DNA of 64,000 nucleotides from Eleusine coracana subsp. coracana (taxonomy: Eukaryota; Streptophyta; Magnoliopsida; Poales; Poaceae): NCBI GenBank assembly GCA_032690845.1, contig CM064434.1, positions 10,232,108 through 10,296,107 on the forward strand, written 5' to 3'. The first letter of the stretch is position 1, and each line of letters opens with the position of its first letter. Positions 1 to 10,665 of this stretch are shown here, one piece after another. The translations under genes and the position numbers were made by a program. The notes beneath the pieces were generated by a model that made no database searches, was not told the DNA's origin, and saw only the letters and a list, made by a program, of their open reading frames with translations.

Positions 1-330
1 TCCAAACTAAAGTTACATGGGCCTGTTGCGAAACAAGCAAATAAAAGTAACATCTGTTCAGATCGGACAAGTCTGAACTGGAAAAAGGAACACTCGCTAA
101 GAAAAGGTAACATGCCCTATGAAAAAGTAACGTCCATTCAGATCGGACAAGTCCGAATTGAAAAGGAACACTGCCATAGAAAAGTAACACGCCACAAGAA
201 AAAGTAACAGCCGTAGATCGGACAAGTCCAAACTGGAAAAAGGAACACTTCTGGTGTAAAAGTAATATGCCCTAAGCAAAAGTAACACGCTTGTAGACTT
301 CAAGACCTTTCCATCCATGTATAATACTTA
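1..330. repeat. Degenerate short repeat region with GATCGGACAAGTCYGAA units
   Basis: Three copies of a 20-bp unit beginning GATCGGACAAGTC lie at 61, 141 and 216, about 75-80 bp apart. They are interleaved with at least six copies of an AAAAGTAAC motif and three of GGAACAC. The unit centre CGGACAAGTCCG is a perfect 5-bp dyad in the middle copy. The region probably belongs to the 3' part or LTR of the gypsy remnant that also gave the fragment at 427-696, but no LTR edge is visible. Confidence 0.6.
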
Positions 331-426
331 GGGTGGTACCTCCTAGAATAAAATAGAATTCACCATGAAGTTGAAGGACAGAATCTGGGCATCAGCACAT
401 CGACTTCAACTTGCTCTCTTTGGGCA

Positions 427-696
427 TCAAGTAGCCACCATGGCTTCTACCTGTGCTTCAAACCTGAGGACAAGTAGTGCACCTCCATTAGGTAGTACAT
501 GACCCTTATGAGATGCATGTTCACAATCATTAAGGAAAAGATTCACCTCCTGTTGTAATTGCTTTGCTTTGGCCCGAGTCATTGGTCTCTCATAGGTGTA
601 GTTGTGAGGGATGTCCTCATCAATACAGGCATTGATGGGATCATCAGATGGAGCTTGATTGAGCAGCCCATAGTTATGTGCAAGGCAAGAGATCAA
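427..696 (-). pseudogene. Ty3/gypsy polyprotein fragment (MTRAKAKQLQQEVN motif)
   Basis: An 89-residue minus-strand frame contains RPMTRAKAKQLQQEVNLFL followed by a hydrophobic VLPNGGALLVLRFE tail. I recall this T-R-A-[KR]-A-[KR]-x-L-Q-Q-E-V pattern from the ends of grass Ty3/gypsy polyproteins, where it lies outside the catalytic domains. No protease, reverse transcriptase or integrase motif is attached, so this is a relic. The same strand carries gag-like sequence at 1950-2396, so it may be part of element B1 or an older insertion in it. Confidence 0.4.
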
Positions 697-1949
697 AGAT
701 GTTCATTCAATTTTATATATTTGTGCAAGGCCCTTAATCTATTATTTAACCAGGGCTCGGACTAGTAAAATTTTAATCTTACTGACCATGTAGAATAAAA
801 TTTTAAATTTTATTATTAGGCATGGTCCTAAGATCTTTCTTTTAGGAAACAGAGTCATAATCATCCACTGTTGCTAAGAACACATTGTAGGATTATGGAC
901 ATTATTTGTTCTAGGCCAAGCGCAATATGATTGCCGAGATCCTCCCAAAATGTGCTTTTAACAAAACCCTCAGATGCAACATCTAAGTTTAAAGCGCATA
1001 AGGAAGAAAAGGCTAGCGTGTCACTAAACTGCCTCCAAGCTAGAGAGAATTCAATTCCGACAAATCAAAATAAAATCCTCTAATCATCCAAGCGAAGGGT
1101 GCATAAAAAGTGGATTATGAGCGAGCATGAGCAAGACCCAATTACTGTTAATAAAGCATTTCACCCTATAGGATGGTAGACAAAAATAAAGTTTTTATCC
1201 ATACCTTTCTTGGAAAGAAAGTCCTGATCATACACTCGCGTAGGAGGGTAAGAAAGGCCGGTGACAGTTCAAAGTATATGACGTTCTTTCTTTCCAACTG
1301 AGTTGAGGTGGTTGTCAGAGAGAAGCTTAATCCCGATGTTGCTTGCAACCAGCAAGGTCGTAGCTTCCTCCATTTATGGTTCTCCATTAGACGTTGGCAG
1401 TGTGTGCTTGTGTTGTACACCATTAACGGTGTAGGACTTGCTTTGATTGGCGCATTGCTTGAGCTTCCTGCCAACTTACCTTTCATTGCTGCACATGTGA
1501 GCAAAAAAATACAAGATCAACTCGAATGTGTGTTAAGGTTAGTTGAAAACCAATCGAAAACTCCATCAAAAGCTCTACCAAATGAGAGACCAACTTGCGA
1601 CTACAAATGAAACTTAAAGAAAATATTTTTTGCAGAATTTTAGAGTGTTTTAATGATGCCAGAGCCCAAAGAAAATGATGAAAAATGTCCAGAGCATAAT
1701 GAAGAGGTGATATATGTGAATGCAGTGTAGAACATCGTCTTCATGGACCTTGCCTCAAAATGCAGAGCAAAACAACAGTCATATTGGGATATGACAATTG
1801 CAAGCTAGCAGTTGGGGCAAGTGGGGCTAGAGAGCCGTTTTCCTCTGGTCGGCTGATCAATAACAATAGGCCTGGTTGCCCGACCAGGGAATAGCTCTTC
1901 TGGTCCTCTGCTCTATTCAGTGGGACATACTTGTGGTGACCCACAAGAA
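697..1949. other. Unassigned retroelement debris
   Basis: No credible coding frame, LTR edge or repeat array is seen here. Short frames at 1166-1610 and 1741-1965 overlap on opposite strands, show no family motif and have no flanking signals. The stretch lies between two gypsy fragments and is most simply the decayed interior of B1 or of something inserted in it. Confidence 0.4.
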
Positions 1950-2396
1950 AGAAAATATATTTCAAAGGAAAACATTTTTGATCTTTTGTACTCTCAATTT
2001 GTCAAAAGATGAACTCTAAAATTCTATTTTTTATACATATAATTTTGGAAAAGATAAATGCTTTGGAATAATTTCCAACATGCAGATGTGGTGGAAAAAT
2101 CAAATATGCATGTGCAAATGGAAATCCAAAAAGTGGTGGAAAGCAAATATGGGATACTACCAATTTACCTTTGGCAAGGGCTCACCAATTTTGAGTCCAA
2201 TGAGCAGGACTTCTTTCCGTTGCTTTTATCTTAGTGTCATGGTGTCTGATCCCGGAGATGAAGATGCGGATGACTTCTCACATTGGGGTTGGGGCTGTCT
2301 TTTCATGGCACTTGTGTGGAGCCTCTTCCCCTTGTGCTCTCCTTCCTTAGTGATGTTGGATGGCTTCTCTTTCTTTATGTGATTTCCTCCATGATG
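1950..2396 (-). pseudogene. Athila-like element B1, internal segment left of element A
   Basis: The stretch aligns by eye with 53170-53615 of element B2. Shared segments include one starting CTTTGGCAAGGGCTCACCAA and the text around GACTTCTCRCRTTGGGGTTG. In B2 this lies just downstream (minus strand) of the gag domain. The matching right-hand piece of B1 starts at 28892, so element A (2397-28891) separates the two. Compared with B2, about 85 bp of B1 plus the outer end of A's left LTR are missing at the left junction, which suggests a small deletion after insertion. Confidence 0.7.
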
Positions 2397-2725
2397 TCAC
2401 ACATTCCAAAAAAGATTCGTCCCTTTACAAGTAAGTAGAGGTGCTCTATTTATAGGCCCGTACTTAGGTCATATGCAAATGACCATTTTGCCCCTAATTA
2501 ACTACTATATTCTTTGAATATTCGGTACAATATGGTCATAATGGGTAAACTAGTCATAAGGATGCGTACCCCTCGGGGGGTTCTGATTCTTCCGGAGCCT
2601 TCGAGGGGTACCTGTCCTTAGAGATCATGGTTAATAGACAAGATAACGATGATTGGCCTCAGTTTTTGTTTACAACCTGACTTTGACTGTCCTCGAAGGG
2701 TGGCTCACGAGGTGATCCCCCAACA
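2397..2725 (-). repeat. Element A 3' LTR (truncated)
   Basis: Homologous to 28350-28891. Compared with the right LTR it lacks the first ~100 bp (outer edge) and an internal ~220-bp block corresponding to 28509-28728. It ends in CCCCCAACA at 2725, followed by a GCCCCTCGAGGGG segment that fits a reverse-complement polypurine tract region. The TATA-like CTATTTATAG is retained near 2449. Confidence 0.85.
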
Positions 2726-3351
2726 ATAGCCCCTCGAGGGGCGGGTCCAACTTTGATGGGCCGAAACCCTCGCTTTAATAGGATCTTCTGCCAAAATGCC
2801 ATCCTTCGGGCATTAAAGTTGAGCATCTAAGTTAGGGTTTCAGATGATTTTTTGGAGCTGTTGTCTATAAAAAGAGGGTGACTGTAGTAAAAAATTGTTT
2901 TACTGCTCATCCAATACTTGAGCCTTGCGGAGATTCCCGTCGTTATGATTCGGACCCGGAGGGTGACTGTGTCTGTGAGCGGAACCTCCTCCAGAAGTTT
3001 GCCCAATTCCTTCGATGGTAATGCTTAACTTAGCTTAGGGTGCCACGGCTATTCGTATTTCTTTGATTTAATTGAATTACTATGTTCTTGTTTCTCGAGC
3101 CTCCGCAGTAAATGTTGGTTCATGTTTACCCAACTATATAAGGGAGAGGGGGAGGGGTAGGGGTGCAATGACACACGCGAAGGTTTTCTGCTTTGCGATA
3201 GGCTCTGCTTGCTTCCTTTTGACTTCACTTTGTTGAGGCTTTGCGCTCTGCGCTCACGCTAGATAGAGTTGCACCTGCCTCGAAGTATAACTCAAGGTAT
3301 GCTTTGTGATAGTAGAGTTTTCCGTGCTTTCCTGGCTGTTCATGTTTACAT
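2726..3351 (+). other. Leader between element A 3' LTR and the antisense gene
   Basis: No convincing coding sequence. A TATA-like TATAAAAAGAGG lies near 2865 on the plus strand, and two pyrimidine-rich exon-like stretches precede the start at 3394. This is the expected place for a promoter and 5' leader of the plus-strand gene that begins just downstream. Promoter function is inference. Confidence 0.35.
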
Positions 3352-4000
3352 TTGTTTTGTTTGTTGTTATTACTACTTGGATCTGTTTTAGGATCTCAAG
3401 ACATGGCTCGAGTCACGCAAACTGCTCAAACTAATGAAGTTTCGTCGGGGGAGGACCGCCCTTTGAACCCCGAAGGGGCCTCTGTGGAGGCTGAGGTGAA
3501 TCGTGCCTTTGCACAAAGCTTGGAAGAAACTCTAATTACTGATCAAGGCGACAAAGCTCAGGATCCTCCTCAGGGCTTAAATGAGGATACTGATGACAAA
3601 GAGGAAGACGACGATGAAGGGATGGAAGAAGAAGGTGAGGATGAAGAGGAGGATGAGGATGAGGAGTTTCATCCTCACGGCGAGGACAAGCTCGCTGCTG
3701 ATGCTCAAGCTCAAGGCTCGAACCGCCGTGTTCGAGGCTCTGATCCCCTCGAGGAAGACATGGAGGATGTTGAGCCTGATGTGAACTCCTTCTCATTGGT
3801 GACCCAGATCAACATATGGGTCGAAAAGGGAAAAATAAGGAAGGCATAGAAGAGAGTCCTCGAACTTTTGTATTTGACCGATCTCGCGTTAAACGTGTTG
3901 TGGTTTCGCGCCATGTCGATCTGGGGTGTTTTGCCACTGCTGATGCTCGGTTGCCTGGCCAAGAGGAGACTCCCAGTCCTCGATGAGACGAAGCTATGGT
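3352..4000 (+). pseudogene. Element A antisense gene, 5' part
   Basis: The frame 3352-3849 is preceded by TTTTAG-like acceptor sequence. The likely start is the ATG at 3403, since the residues before it look like a translated pyrimidine-rich intron. The protein is very acidic: residues about 75-110 are nearly all Asp/Glu with few interruptions. No catalytic motif is visible. A frame past 3849 continues to 4000, where copia A is inserted; the gene resumes at 16964. The gene is on the strand opposite to A's gag-pol. Its role is unknown. By position and later domain it is the counterpart of the gene at 42906-45671 in element C. Confidence 0.6.
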
Positions 4001-4777
4001 TGAAGGACCGAGAAGGCGACCTAAGGGGGGGGGGCGGTGAATGGGAGCCAATCCAAATTCTCCAAGAGAACTTGGCCTATATCCCAAAAACAACCCAAGC
4101 CAACCTCTGAACCGATCCCTAAGACTACACACACCAACTCCTGGTGTACTAGCCTTAGGAGTGATCAAACACAGCAAAGTAACAAAGTAGAAACAACAAG
4201 AAACAACAAGGACTTGAAATAGTCAAGAGACTCAAAAACCTGACCTTACTGGGCCACCACCGGCAGTGCCAATCAGAGCCATCGGCAGTGCCGGTGAGAC
4301 CCATCGGTAGTGCCGGTGCAGGGTTCTGCACCCCAACAGCAGTGCCGGTCCTGGTCATCGGCAGTGCCAATTGACCCCGATAGAACAACAAAAACTTTCC
4401 GAATTTTGGCAAATCTTCTCTAAAACTTAATCAAACAAACTCCAAATGATGCGATTTTTGGATCAGTGAATCCTCAACACATCACGACCCTAAATCACGA
4501 TCGTTCGGCCCCACGTCCCCTACTTGTGCCCGATCCTCTCGCCGTTGACCGCCAAGTCGACTCCAGTGACCTACATATCATGAGACAAGCAAACACATTT
4601 CCCAACTCCTACAATATCACCAATACCTCCACCAACTCTGGTTAGTCGAAACCATAATCATTCACACACACATGCAATCCCCGGATTCCCGCATTTCAAC
4701 TCAAACATCAAATCCGCTCAAGTCAATTACTCATCACATATATTGCAAACCATGGCACATATCCACATCGTTTCTCA
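4001..4777 (-). repeat. Copia A 3' LTR (deletion copy)
   Basis: TG...CA ended. It matches the right LTR at both ends but lacks the ~865 bp corresponding to 12327-13191, including the TATA region at 12744. It contains at 4256-4374 five copies of a CGGCAGTGCCGGT-like motif. Confidence 0.9.
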
Positions 4778-6128
4778 ATCTCCCCCTTGATGAGTACATT
4801 GACAACCTCAAAAGCATAAGATTAGAGAGTGAAATGTGAAACCGAATAAACTCATCCAAATGGCCAAACCCAAAGAAAAGGTGAAAACAAGCCATCTAGC
4901 AAAGTAGGGATCACAAAACCAAGAGTTGGCAAAGAAAGCGACTTGAGACGCAAAGAATCTGAAAAGTGCAAGAAAACGCTCAAGATCATGATATGCTCCC
5001 CCTCAACTTGTGGTAGGTTACCTGTAGTGCAAAATGGATCATTTTAAGTTTCTTAGCATAATTTGTGCATGACCCAATATTTCTCCCCCTTTGGCAGTGA
5101 ACTCATCAAAGAACAAGCAACCATGCAAAACATGAAAATGCAAACCTAAGGAGCTTCAACAATTCTGCAAACAAGCATTTAACTTTGCTACCCATACACA
5201 TAGAGCCATGAAGTGTAAAAGCAATAGCTCATAATCATACAAAGATAAAAAATAGATAGCAAGGTATAAACACCAAGAGCTATACAAGCTAAGCAGAAAG
5301 ATTGACTAGCTTAGAGAGAATCAACTTTTGCTTATCATGAGAAAATTTGCCACCACATGTGTAAGTACTCCCAACCAAGGCAAAACAAGCACCAAGTGAA
5401 TCATAAGAATCTAGCCAGTTTCAATCTCAGCTAGGGCAACAAGCATTCACAAAAAATGAGCTTCACAAATGCTCACATATGCAACAGAGACTCAATTGAT
5501 CAAGTGTTTATTGTTTATCCTCATGTATCCTCTTATCCATGCGGAGGGTCGCACGACTGGGTATGGCAAACACCCCGAGGCCTCAAGTCACAATGTTTGG
5601 ATTTAGCATTTTATAATTATTCTTGATCAAAAGCACTTAGCGGATTATCCATGATTTATTCACAAGACAAAAGAGCATGCCTTTGCGGCAAAAGGAACAC
5701 ATGTTCCCACAATGTCCCATCATGAGCTAAACATTTGCAAAGCCTTCCATTTCGCAAACACAAGGTGCCAAAGCCAAGACATCCTCTAGACTAGTCTTAA
5801 TGCAAGTTTCAATAGGGATAAAAGCAATTATACACATGGTGAGCAAGTTTTAGCAAGATTAGTTCATAAGGTTCACAAGAAGCTAAGTTTACCTTTAAGA
5901 TTAGCAAGTTGCTCACATGCATCTATAACAGGCCATCTAGAAAATCTAAGTATGATAGATTACCATCACATCCACACAACTTAGCTCAAGCTTAATCAGA
6001 GCACATAGAAATGCAAGAAAGCATAAGAATCAAAGCTCATCTACCAATGCATATATTACATTTGAGATGCAATGCATAAAAGGTAAGATATATATATATA
6101 TATATATAAATGAACACCAACTCCCCCT
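4778..6128 (-). other. Copia A 3' spacer between pol and 3' LTR
   Basis: About 1.35 kb without a long frame. The PPT abuts the LTR (reverse complement of ATCTCCCCCTTGATGAG), and two further polypurine-like stretches on the minus strand appear as CTCCCCCTCAACTTG near 4997 and TCTCCCCCTTTGGCAG near 5082. An (AT)n run lies at 6089-6108. SIRE-group elements often carry an envelope-like frame here. I see none intact. Confidence 0.6.
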
Positions 6129-6730
6129 CAAATGATGCCACAAGGATGACACACACCAAGTTCCCCCCAAAGAAAAGCATGTCTAGAAGCATCTAGGGGC
6201 TTGGTGAGGATATCAGCTAGTTGGTTTCTAGTGTCTATGTATTTGAGCTCAACATCCCCCTTCTCAACATTGTCTCTCAGGAAGTGGAATCACACATTGA
6301 TGTGTTTAACCTTACCATGTTGGATTGGGTTTTTGGCTAAGCATATGGCACTGGAGTTATCACACATGAGTGGAACACTCTTAAAGGTTAATCCAAAGTC
6401 CCTCATGGCAGATACAACCCATAGGATTTGTGAGCAACAGCTAGCGGCAGCTACATACTCAGCCTCTGTGGTGGATTGGGCTACACTCGATTGCTTATGA
6501 GAAGACCAACAGATCAAAGAAGTACCCAAGAAATGACAAGTACCAAAAGTGACCTTCCTATCAATTCTACACCTAGCAAAGACCGCATCTGAATACCCAA
6601 TGAGATCTAGAGATGAAGATGCAGAGTACCAAAGACCGAACTCAAGGGTGTATTTGAGATACCTGAAGATACGCTTGATAGCCTTGCGATGAGTCACCCA
6701 TGGGGAAGTTAAAAGCAAGCACAAAGACAC
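6129..6730 (-). pseudogene. pol: Copia A RNase H
   Basis: C-terminal domain of the copia polyprotein. Visible motifs are the HRKAIKRIFRYLKYT lead-in and the SDAVFARCRIDRK segment, which in active copies reads with SDADWAG-like acidic residues. Next come the SVAQSTTEAEYVAAAS block, with the conserved Glu, and CDNSSAICLAKNP with its Asp. It degrades the RNA strand of the RNA/DNA hybrid during reverse transcription. The reading frame overlaps the RT fragment by a shift near 6709-6730, so the polyprotein is frameshifted here. Confidence 0.8.
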
Positions 6731-7521
6731 ACCGCAAAGTGTATGTTGGGTCCTGTCGTTGTCAAGTACAAGAGGGAGCCAATCATGCTCCTGTACTCCC
6801 TTTGGTCCACCACTTCATAGTCTTCATCACGGTCAAGTGCCGTTCTAGTGGACATTGGTGTAGACAACGGCTTCACATTGACCATGTCGAACTTCTTCAG
6901 GAGATACTTCGTGTACTTGGCTTGATGTATGAAAGTGCCTTGCTTGCACTGCTTGATTTGAAGCCCAAGAAAGAAGGTGAGCTCGCCCATCATCGACATC
7001 TGAAATTCACTTTCCATGGCTTCCTGAAATCTGGACACAAGAACATGAGAGGAACCACCAAAGATGATATCATCCATGTAAATCTGAACCATTAGAAAGT
7101 CATTTCAATGCCTGAGAGTAAACAAGGTTTTATCAACACACCCCATGACATACCCACGTTCTAGCAAGAAGGTCTTAAGCCAAGCATACCATGCCCTAGG
7201 TGCTTGCTTTAGCCCGTACAAAGCCTTCTGAAGCTTGTACACACGGTTTGGGTATTTGTGATGCTCAAAGCCAGGTGGTTGTTTTAGATATACCTTTTCT
7301 TCTATGAAACCATTTAGGAAAGCACTCTTAACATCCATTTGATAGAGTCTAATGCCCTTAGAGGCAGCAAATGTAAGCAAGATCCTAATGGCTTCTATAT
7401 GTGCAATAGGAGCAAAGGTTTCACCATAGTCTAAGCCCTCCACTTGGCTAAAACCATGAGCAACTAGCCTAGCCTTGTTTCTCACAACCTCACCATCCTC
7501 CCCATGTTTGTTTTTGAACAC
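6709..7521 (-). pseudogene. pol: Copia A reverse transcriptase
   Basis: Two frames. 7521-7105 covers the fingers and palm, with NKARLVAHGFSQVEG, the first catalytic Asp block YQMDVKSAFLNG and the KALYGLKQAPRAWY hallmark. 7092-6709 holds the YMDDIIFG catalytic box. RT copies the element RNA into DNA in cytoplasmic particles. The catalytic box is intact, but the two frames are separated by a stop (the FTLRH to MVQIYMDD junction) and no continuous product is possible. Confidence 0.88.
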
Positions 7522-7569
7522 GCACTTGGTTCCTATGATATTGACATTTTTGGGAGGCTCTACAAGGGT

Positions 7570-9051
7570 CTAGACATTGTTTCCTTCAAAGTTCTCTAAC
7601 TCCTCATGCATGGCATTAACCCAATGTTTATCAGATAGTGCGTGTCCAACATCCCGGGGTTCAAAGGTTGCAACAAAGAGAGAATTGGTAAAGCAAGTGA
7701 GATGTGCAGACCTTGACCTTGTTGCCCTCTCATAGAGATTACCGATCAATTGTTGAGGTGGATGTTGACGCTGAATGTGGTGAGGAGCTTCTCTCTCAGA
7801 GTGTACCTCCCCCTCAACCACAGCTAGAGCTCACTCGACAGCTGCTAAAGTAGATGTAGAAGCTTCTGGACCCTCTGCTAGAGTGGTGGTGGCAGCAGGA
7901 ACAAGCTCAGATGAGAGATGAAGTGAATCATCATCATCATCATCCAAGCCCTGTAGGTCTACTTCTATAAAGATGCTTTCCTTCAGCTCCTTATCACCTG
8001 CAGACTCAATCACATTCCTTGCACAAGAGTTTGATTCATCAAAGGTTACATCCCAGGACTCAACGATGGTGTTAGTTTCCAAATTCAAAACTCTGTAGGA
8101 ATTACCATGAATGGTGTAGCCAAGAAAGATGCCATCGAAAGATCTCGACTCAAACTTATCATGATTGTCACGCTTGAGAATGAAGCACTTACAGCCAAAA
8201 GCACGCAAATGAGAAATAGATGGCTTCCTCCCAAAATGTAGCTCATAAGAAGTTACATTAAGAATTGAGTGCAAGAAAACCCAATTGGAAACATAGCAAG
8301 TAGTGCTAATGGCCTCAGCCCAGAACTGTCTCGGAGTCCTATGCTCATCGAGCATCGTCCGGGCCATCTCCACCAAGGTTTTGTTCTTTCATTTGACCAC
8401 ACCATTCTATTGGGGAACACGAGGTGCTGAAAACTGATACTCAATACCATGCTCAAGACAGAAAGCATCAAAGGAGGAGTTCTTGAACTCGGTGCCATTA
8501 TCACTGCGGATTGCTCGTAATGCACCAGGGAGTTCCTTGAACAACCTCAAAGCTAAGCTCCGAAAGTGATGAAACACTTCATCCTAGCTCTAAAGAAAGT
8601 AAACCCAAGAGTAGCGAGAATAGTTGTCAATAATCACAAGAACATACCACTTCCCACCCGCCGAACGAATCCGAGAAGGACCAACAGTGTCCATATGAAG
8701 CAACTCTCCCGGGCATTCAGTCATCACAAAATTGATTGGTGGATGAGAAGTGGCAATCATTTTCCCATGATGACAAGGAGTACAAACCAAATCCTTATCA
8801 AATTTGAGCATAGGCAATCCTCGGATGAAGCCTAGGCCACTCAAGCGACACAACAAGTCAAAGCTCATGTGACCCAGTCTCATATGCCATTTCCAGAGCT
8901 CAGAAGAAGATTGAGCAAACAAGCACTTGTGAGAACTAGGAGAACCAGCAAAATCAGCCTGAAAAACTTTCCCAATGCTAGAAATCCCACAAACCAAAGA
9001 GCCATTCGAATCAAGAACACAAGAAGAATTTTTCTTAAAGCACACTTCCAA
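7570..9051 (-). pseudogene. pol: Copia A integrase
   Basis: 9051-8590 contains the zinc-binding HMRLGHMS...CTPCHHGK region and the first core acidic block LLHMDTVGPSR, then VIIDNYSRYSWVYFL. The remainder of the core and the C-terminal part run in shifted frames at 8525-8253 and 8376-7831, including the HLRAFGCKCFILKRD copia motif and the FDGIFLGYTIHGNSYRVLN segment. A linker rich in acidic residues and a tail toward RT extends to 7570. Integrase joins the cDNA to the host genome. At least two frame changes make it inactive. Confidence 0.85.
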
Positions 9052-9066
9052 ACCAACATCAAGCAG

Positions 9067-9279
9067 CTAAGAAACGGAGAGGAGATTGTACTTGAGATGC
9101 TCAACCAAACCAACATCCTTGAGAGTGAATTTTTCGTTTACCTTTATTGCGCCTCTTGCCTTCACTCTCCCTCTCTTGTCATCTCCAAAGGTCACATACT
9201 CCCGCCACTTCAAGGGAGTGAGGCTGGAGAACCACTTTGCATCTCCGGTCATGTGGCACGAACACCCGGAGTCCATCAA
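9067..9279 (-). pseudogene. pol: Copia A protease
   Basis: The frame carries the copia aspartic protease signature DSGCSCHMTGD, the FGDDKRGRVKARG segment and the LKYNLLSVS end motif. Protease cuts the polyprotein into its parts. A stop separates it from the integrase frame at about 9066, where a one-codon change would be expected to be open. It lies directly downstream of the gag frame. Confidence 0.88.
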
Positions 9280-9333
9280 CCATTTGTTCTCGAAGCCTCC
9301 ACCTGCTGCCTACAAAGAACGAGAAGGAAAAGT

Positions 9334-10665
9334 CTATGGCTCAGTGCTGGGGTTAGTCAAAAAGCATTTGGGGATCCAGCACTTAACCATATGACCAGTA
9401 GTAGTCATCACAGTTCTTTGCACATTATCATTTGAAAGCTTGCGACGAGAACCACGATGGGGAAAACATGATCTGTTAAAGTGTCTTGACTCGAACCTTG
9501 GGTTGTGAGGATAGAAATCATCTGTGTGAAAGCCAAATCCACGCGAGTGACACTCACCACGATGGGGAAAATGTGGGGCGCCAAAGCGCTGCTGTGCAAA
9601 GCCTCTATTTCGTGAATCATAGCCATATGAGGGATGACCCTGTCCACGATAGGCACGAGAAAAAGAGCAAGGCTGAAAGTCGACAAAATCATCATAAACA
9701 GCATCCCTAGTCAACTCAGCTTGGTTCCTTTCAATCCTCTTACGCCTACAACAGAACTCATCCAAGTGACCCTTACGCCCACAGAACATGCAAATGTAGA
9801 CACCCTCATGTTTAGGCTTTGTTTGCACATGAGGTTTGGCTTTTGGCTTCTCTGTTTGCTTTGGGTTGAAGGAAGGTTTGGGGTTTGGTGGATAGTATGT
9901 GTTAGTGGGTTTGATGGATTGATCCTCATCCTTGTAGCTAGAGCTAGGCAGAAACTTACGCACATATTCACTCTCCTTGTCACACCTCTCAAATCCCAAA
10001 CCCAAGTTATAGGTTGACCTATTAGCACTCTCTTTGACTCGTGCTAGGTCACTCTCAATCTTCTCCTTACTCACTAGGGTTCTTTGGATCTTAGAAATTA
10101 GATAGTCATTTTCTTGGACTAGAACTTTGTTTTCCTCCCTAGTGACTACAAGCTTGTCTTTAAGAGACACACACACCTCACATGGTGGTGGAAAGACCTT
10201 AGAGCGAGTCTCATTTAGCAGCTTGGACTCGAGCTTTTTGACTTTGAGGGTTTGAGCTTCCAACTCACTTGTGAGCTTGGGGCACTTCTGACATGCACCC
10301 AAAAGAGTTGGCTTAGCTTTGAATCCATCAAGCTCCTTGAGGGCACTCTCAAACTGACTGGCAACTTTAGCATGCAAACTCTCCCTCTGACTCAGATCAT
10401 TCATCAGAACTTGACATGGCTCACACTCTACAACAGTGACATCACAAGCAAGCTTAGACCTAAGCGAAGCAATTTCAAAATCAGCACTCTCCAACTTAGA
10501 CTTCAGCTCTCTACTCTCACGAATAGCACTATGAAGCTTATCATCTTGCAAGAGCAGAACATCACGCAAATGATCAAGTTCAGAAGAGAGCTCATCAAGA
10601 GTGGGAGGTACCTCGCTTGTGTCGGAGTCGGATCCAGAGTCAGTGTTGTGATTGTTCATTGCCAT
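9334..10665 (-). CDS. gag: Copia A gag C-terminal part: coiled coil and zinc knuckle
   Basis: A 443-residue open frame, the longest uninterrupted retroelement frame in the window. Residues 20-220 are a long heptad-rich coiled coil with many Leu/Glu/Lys. A CX2CX4HX4C zinc knuckle (CMFCGRKGHLDEFC) lies at about 293-306, followed by a basic, Arg/Gly/His/Phe-rich tail. SIRE-type gag proteins have this long layout, and it would form the particle shell and bind RNA. The upstream frame (11594-10656) overlaps it by ten bases in another phase, so the natural gag is split. A second, damaged knuckle lies in that upstream part. Confidence 0.8.
   Translation of the reverse strand: MAMNNHNTDSGSDSDTSEVPPTLDELSSELDHLRDVLLLQDDKLHSAIRESRELKSKLESADFEIASLRSKLACDVTVVECEPCQVLMNDLSQRESLHAKVASQFESALKELDGFKAKPTLLGACQKCPKLTSELEAQTLKVKKLESKLLNETRSKVFPPPCEVCVSLKDKLVVTREENKVLVQENDYLISKIQRTLVSKEKIESDLARVKESANRSTYNLGLGFERCDKESEYVRKFLPSSSYKDEDQSIKPTNTYYPPNPKPSFNPKQTEKPKAKPHVQTKPKHEGVYICMFCGRKGHLDEFCCRRKRIERNQAELTRDAVYDDFVDFQPCSFSRAYRGQGHPSYGYDSRNRGFAQQRFGAPHFPHRGECHSRGFGFHTDDFYPHNPRFESRHFNRSCFPHRGSRRKLSNDNVQRTVMTTTGHMVKCWIPKCFLTNPSTEP

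Noticed and set aside
1166..1610. Overlapping frames of 100 and 112 codons
   Set aside because: Opposite strands, no family motif, no counterpart in B2.
3536..3796. Minus-strand frame opposite the acidic antisense-gene exon
   Set aside because: Shadow of GAG/GAT-rich codons; no stop bias or motif of its own.
6089..6108. AT dinucleotide run as a regulatory element
   Set aside because: Simple repeat in the copia A 3' spacer; no further support.
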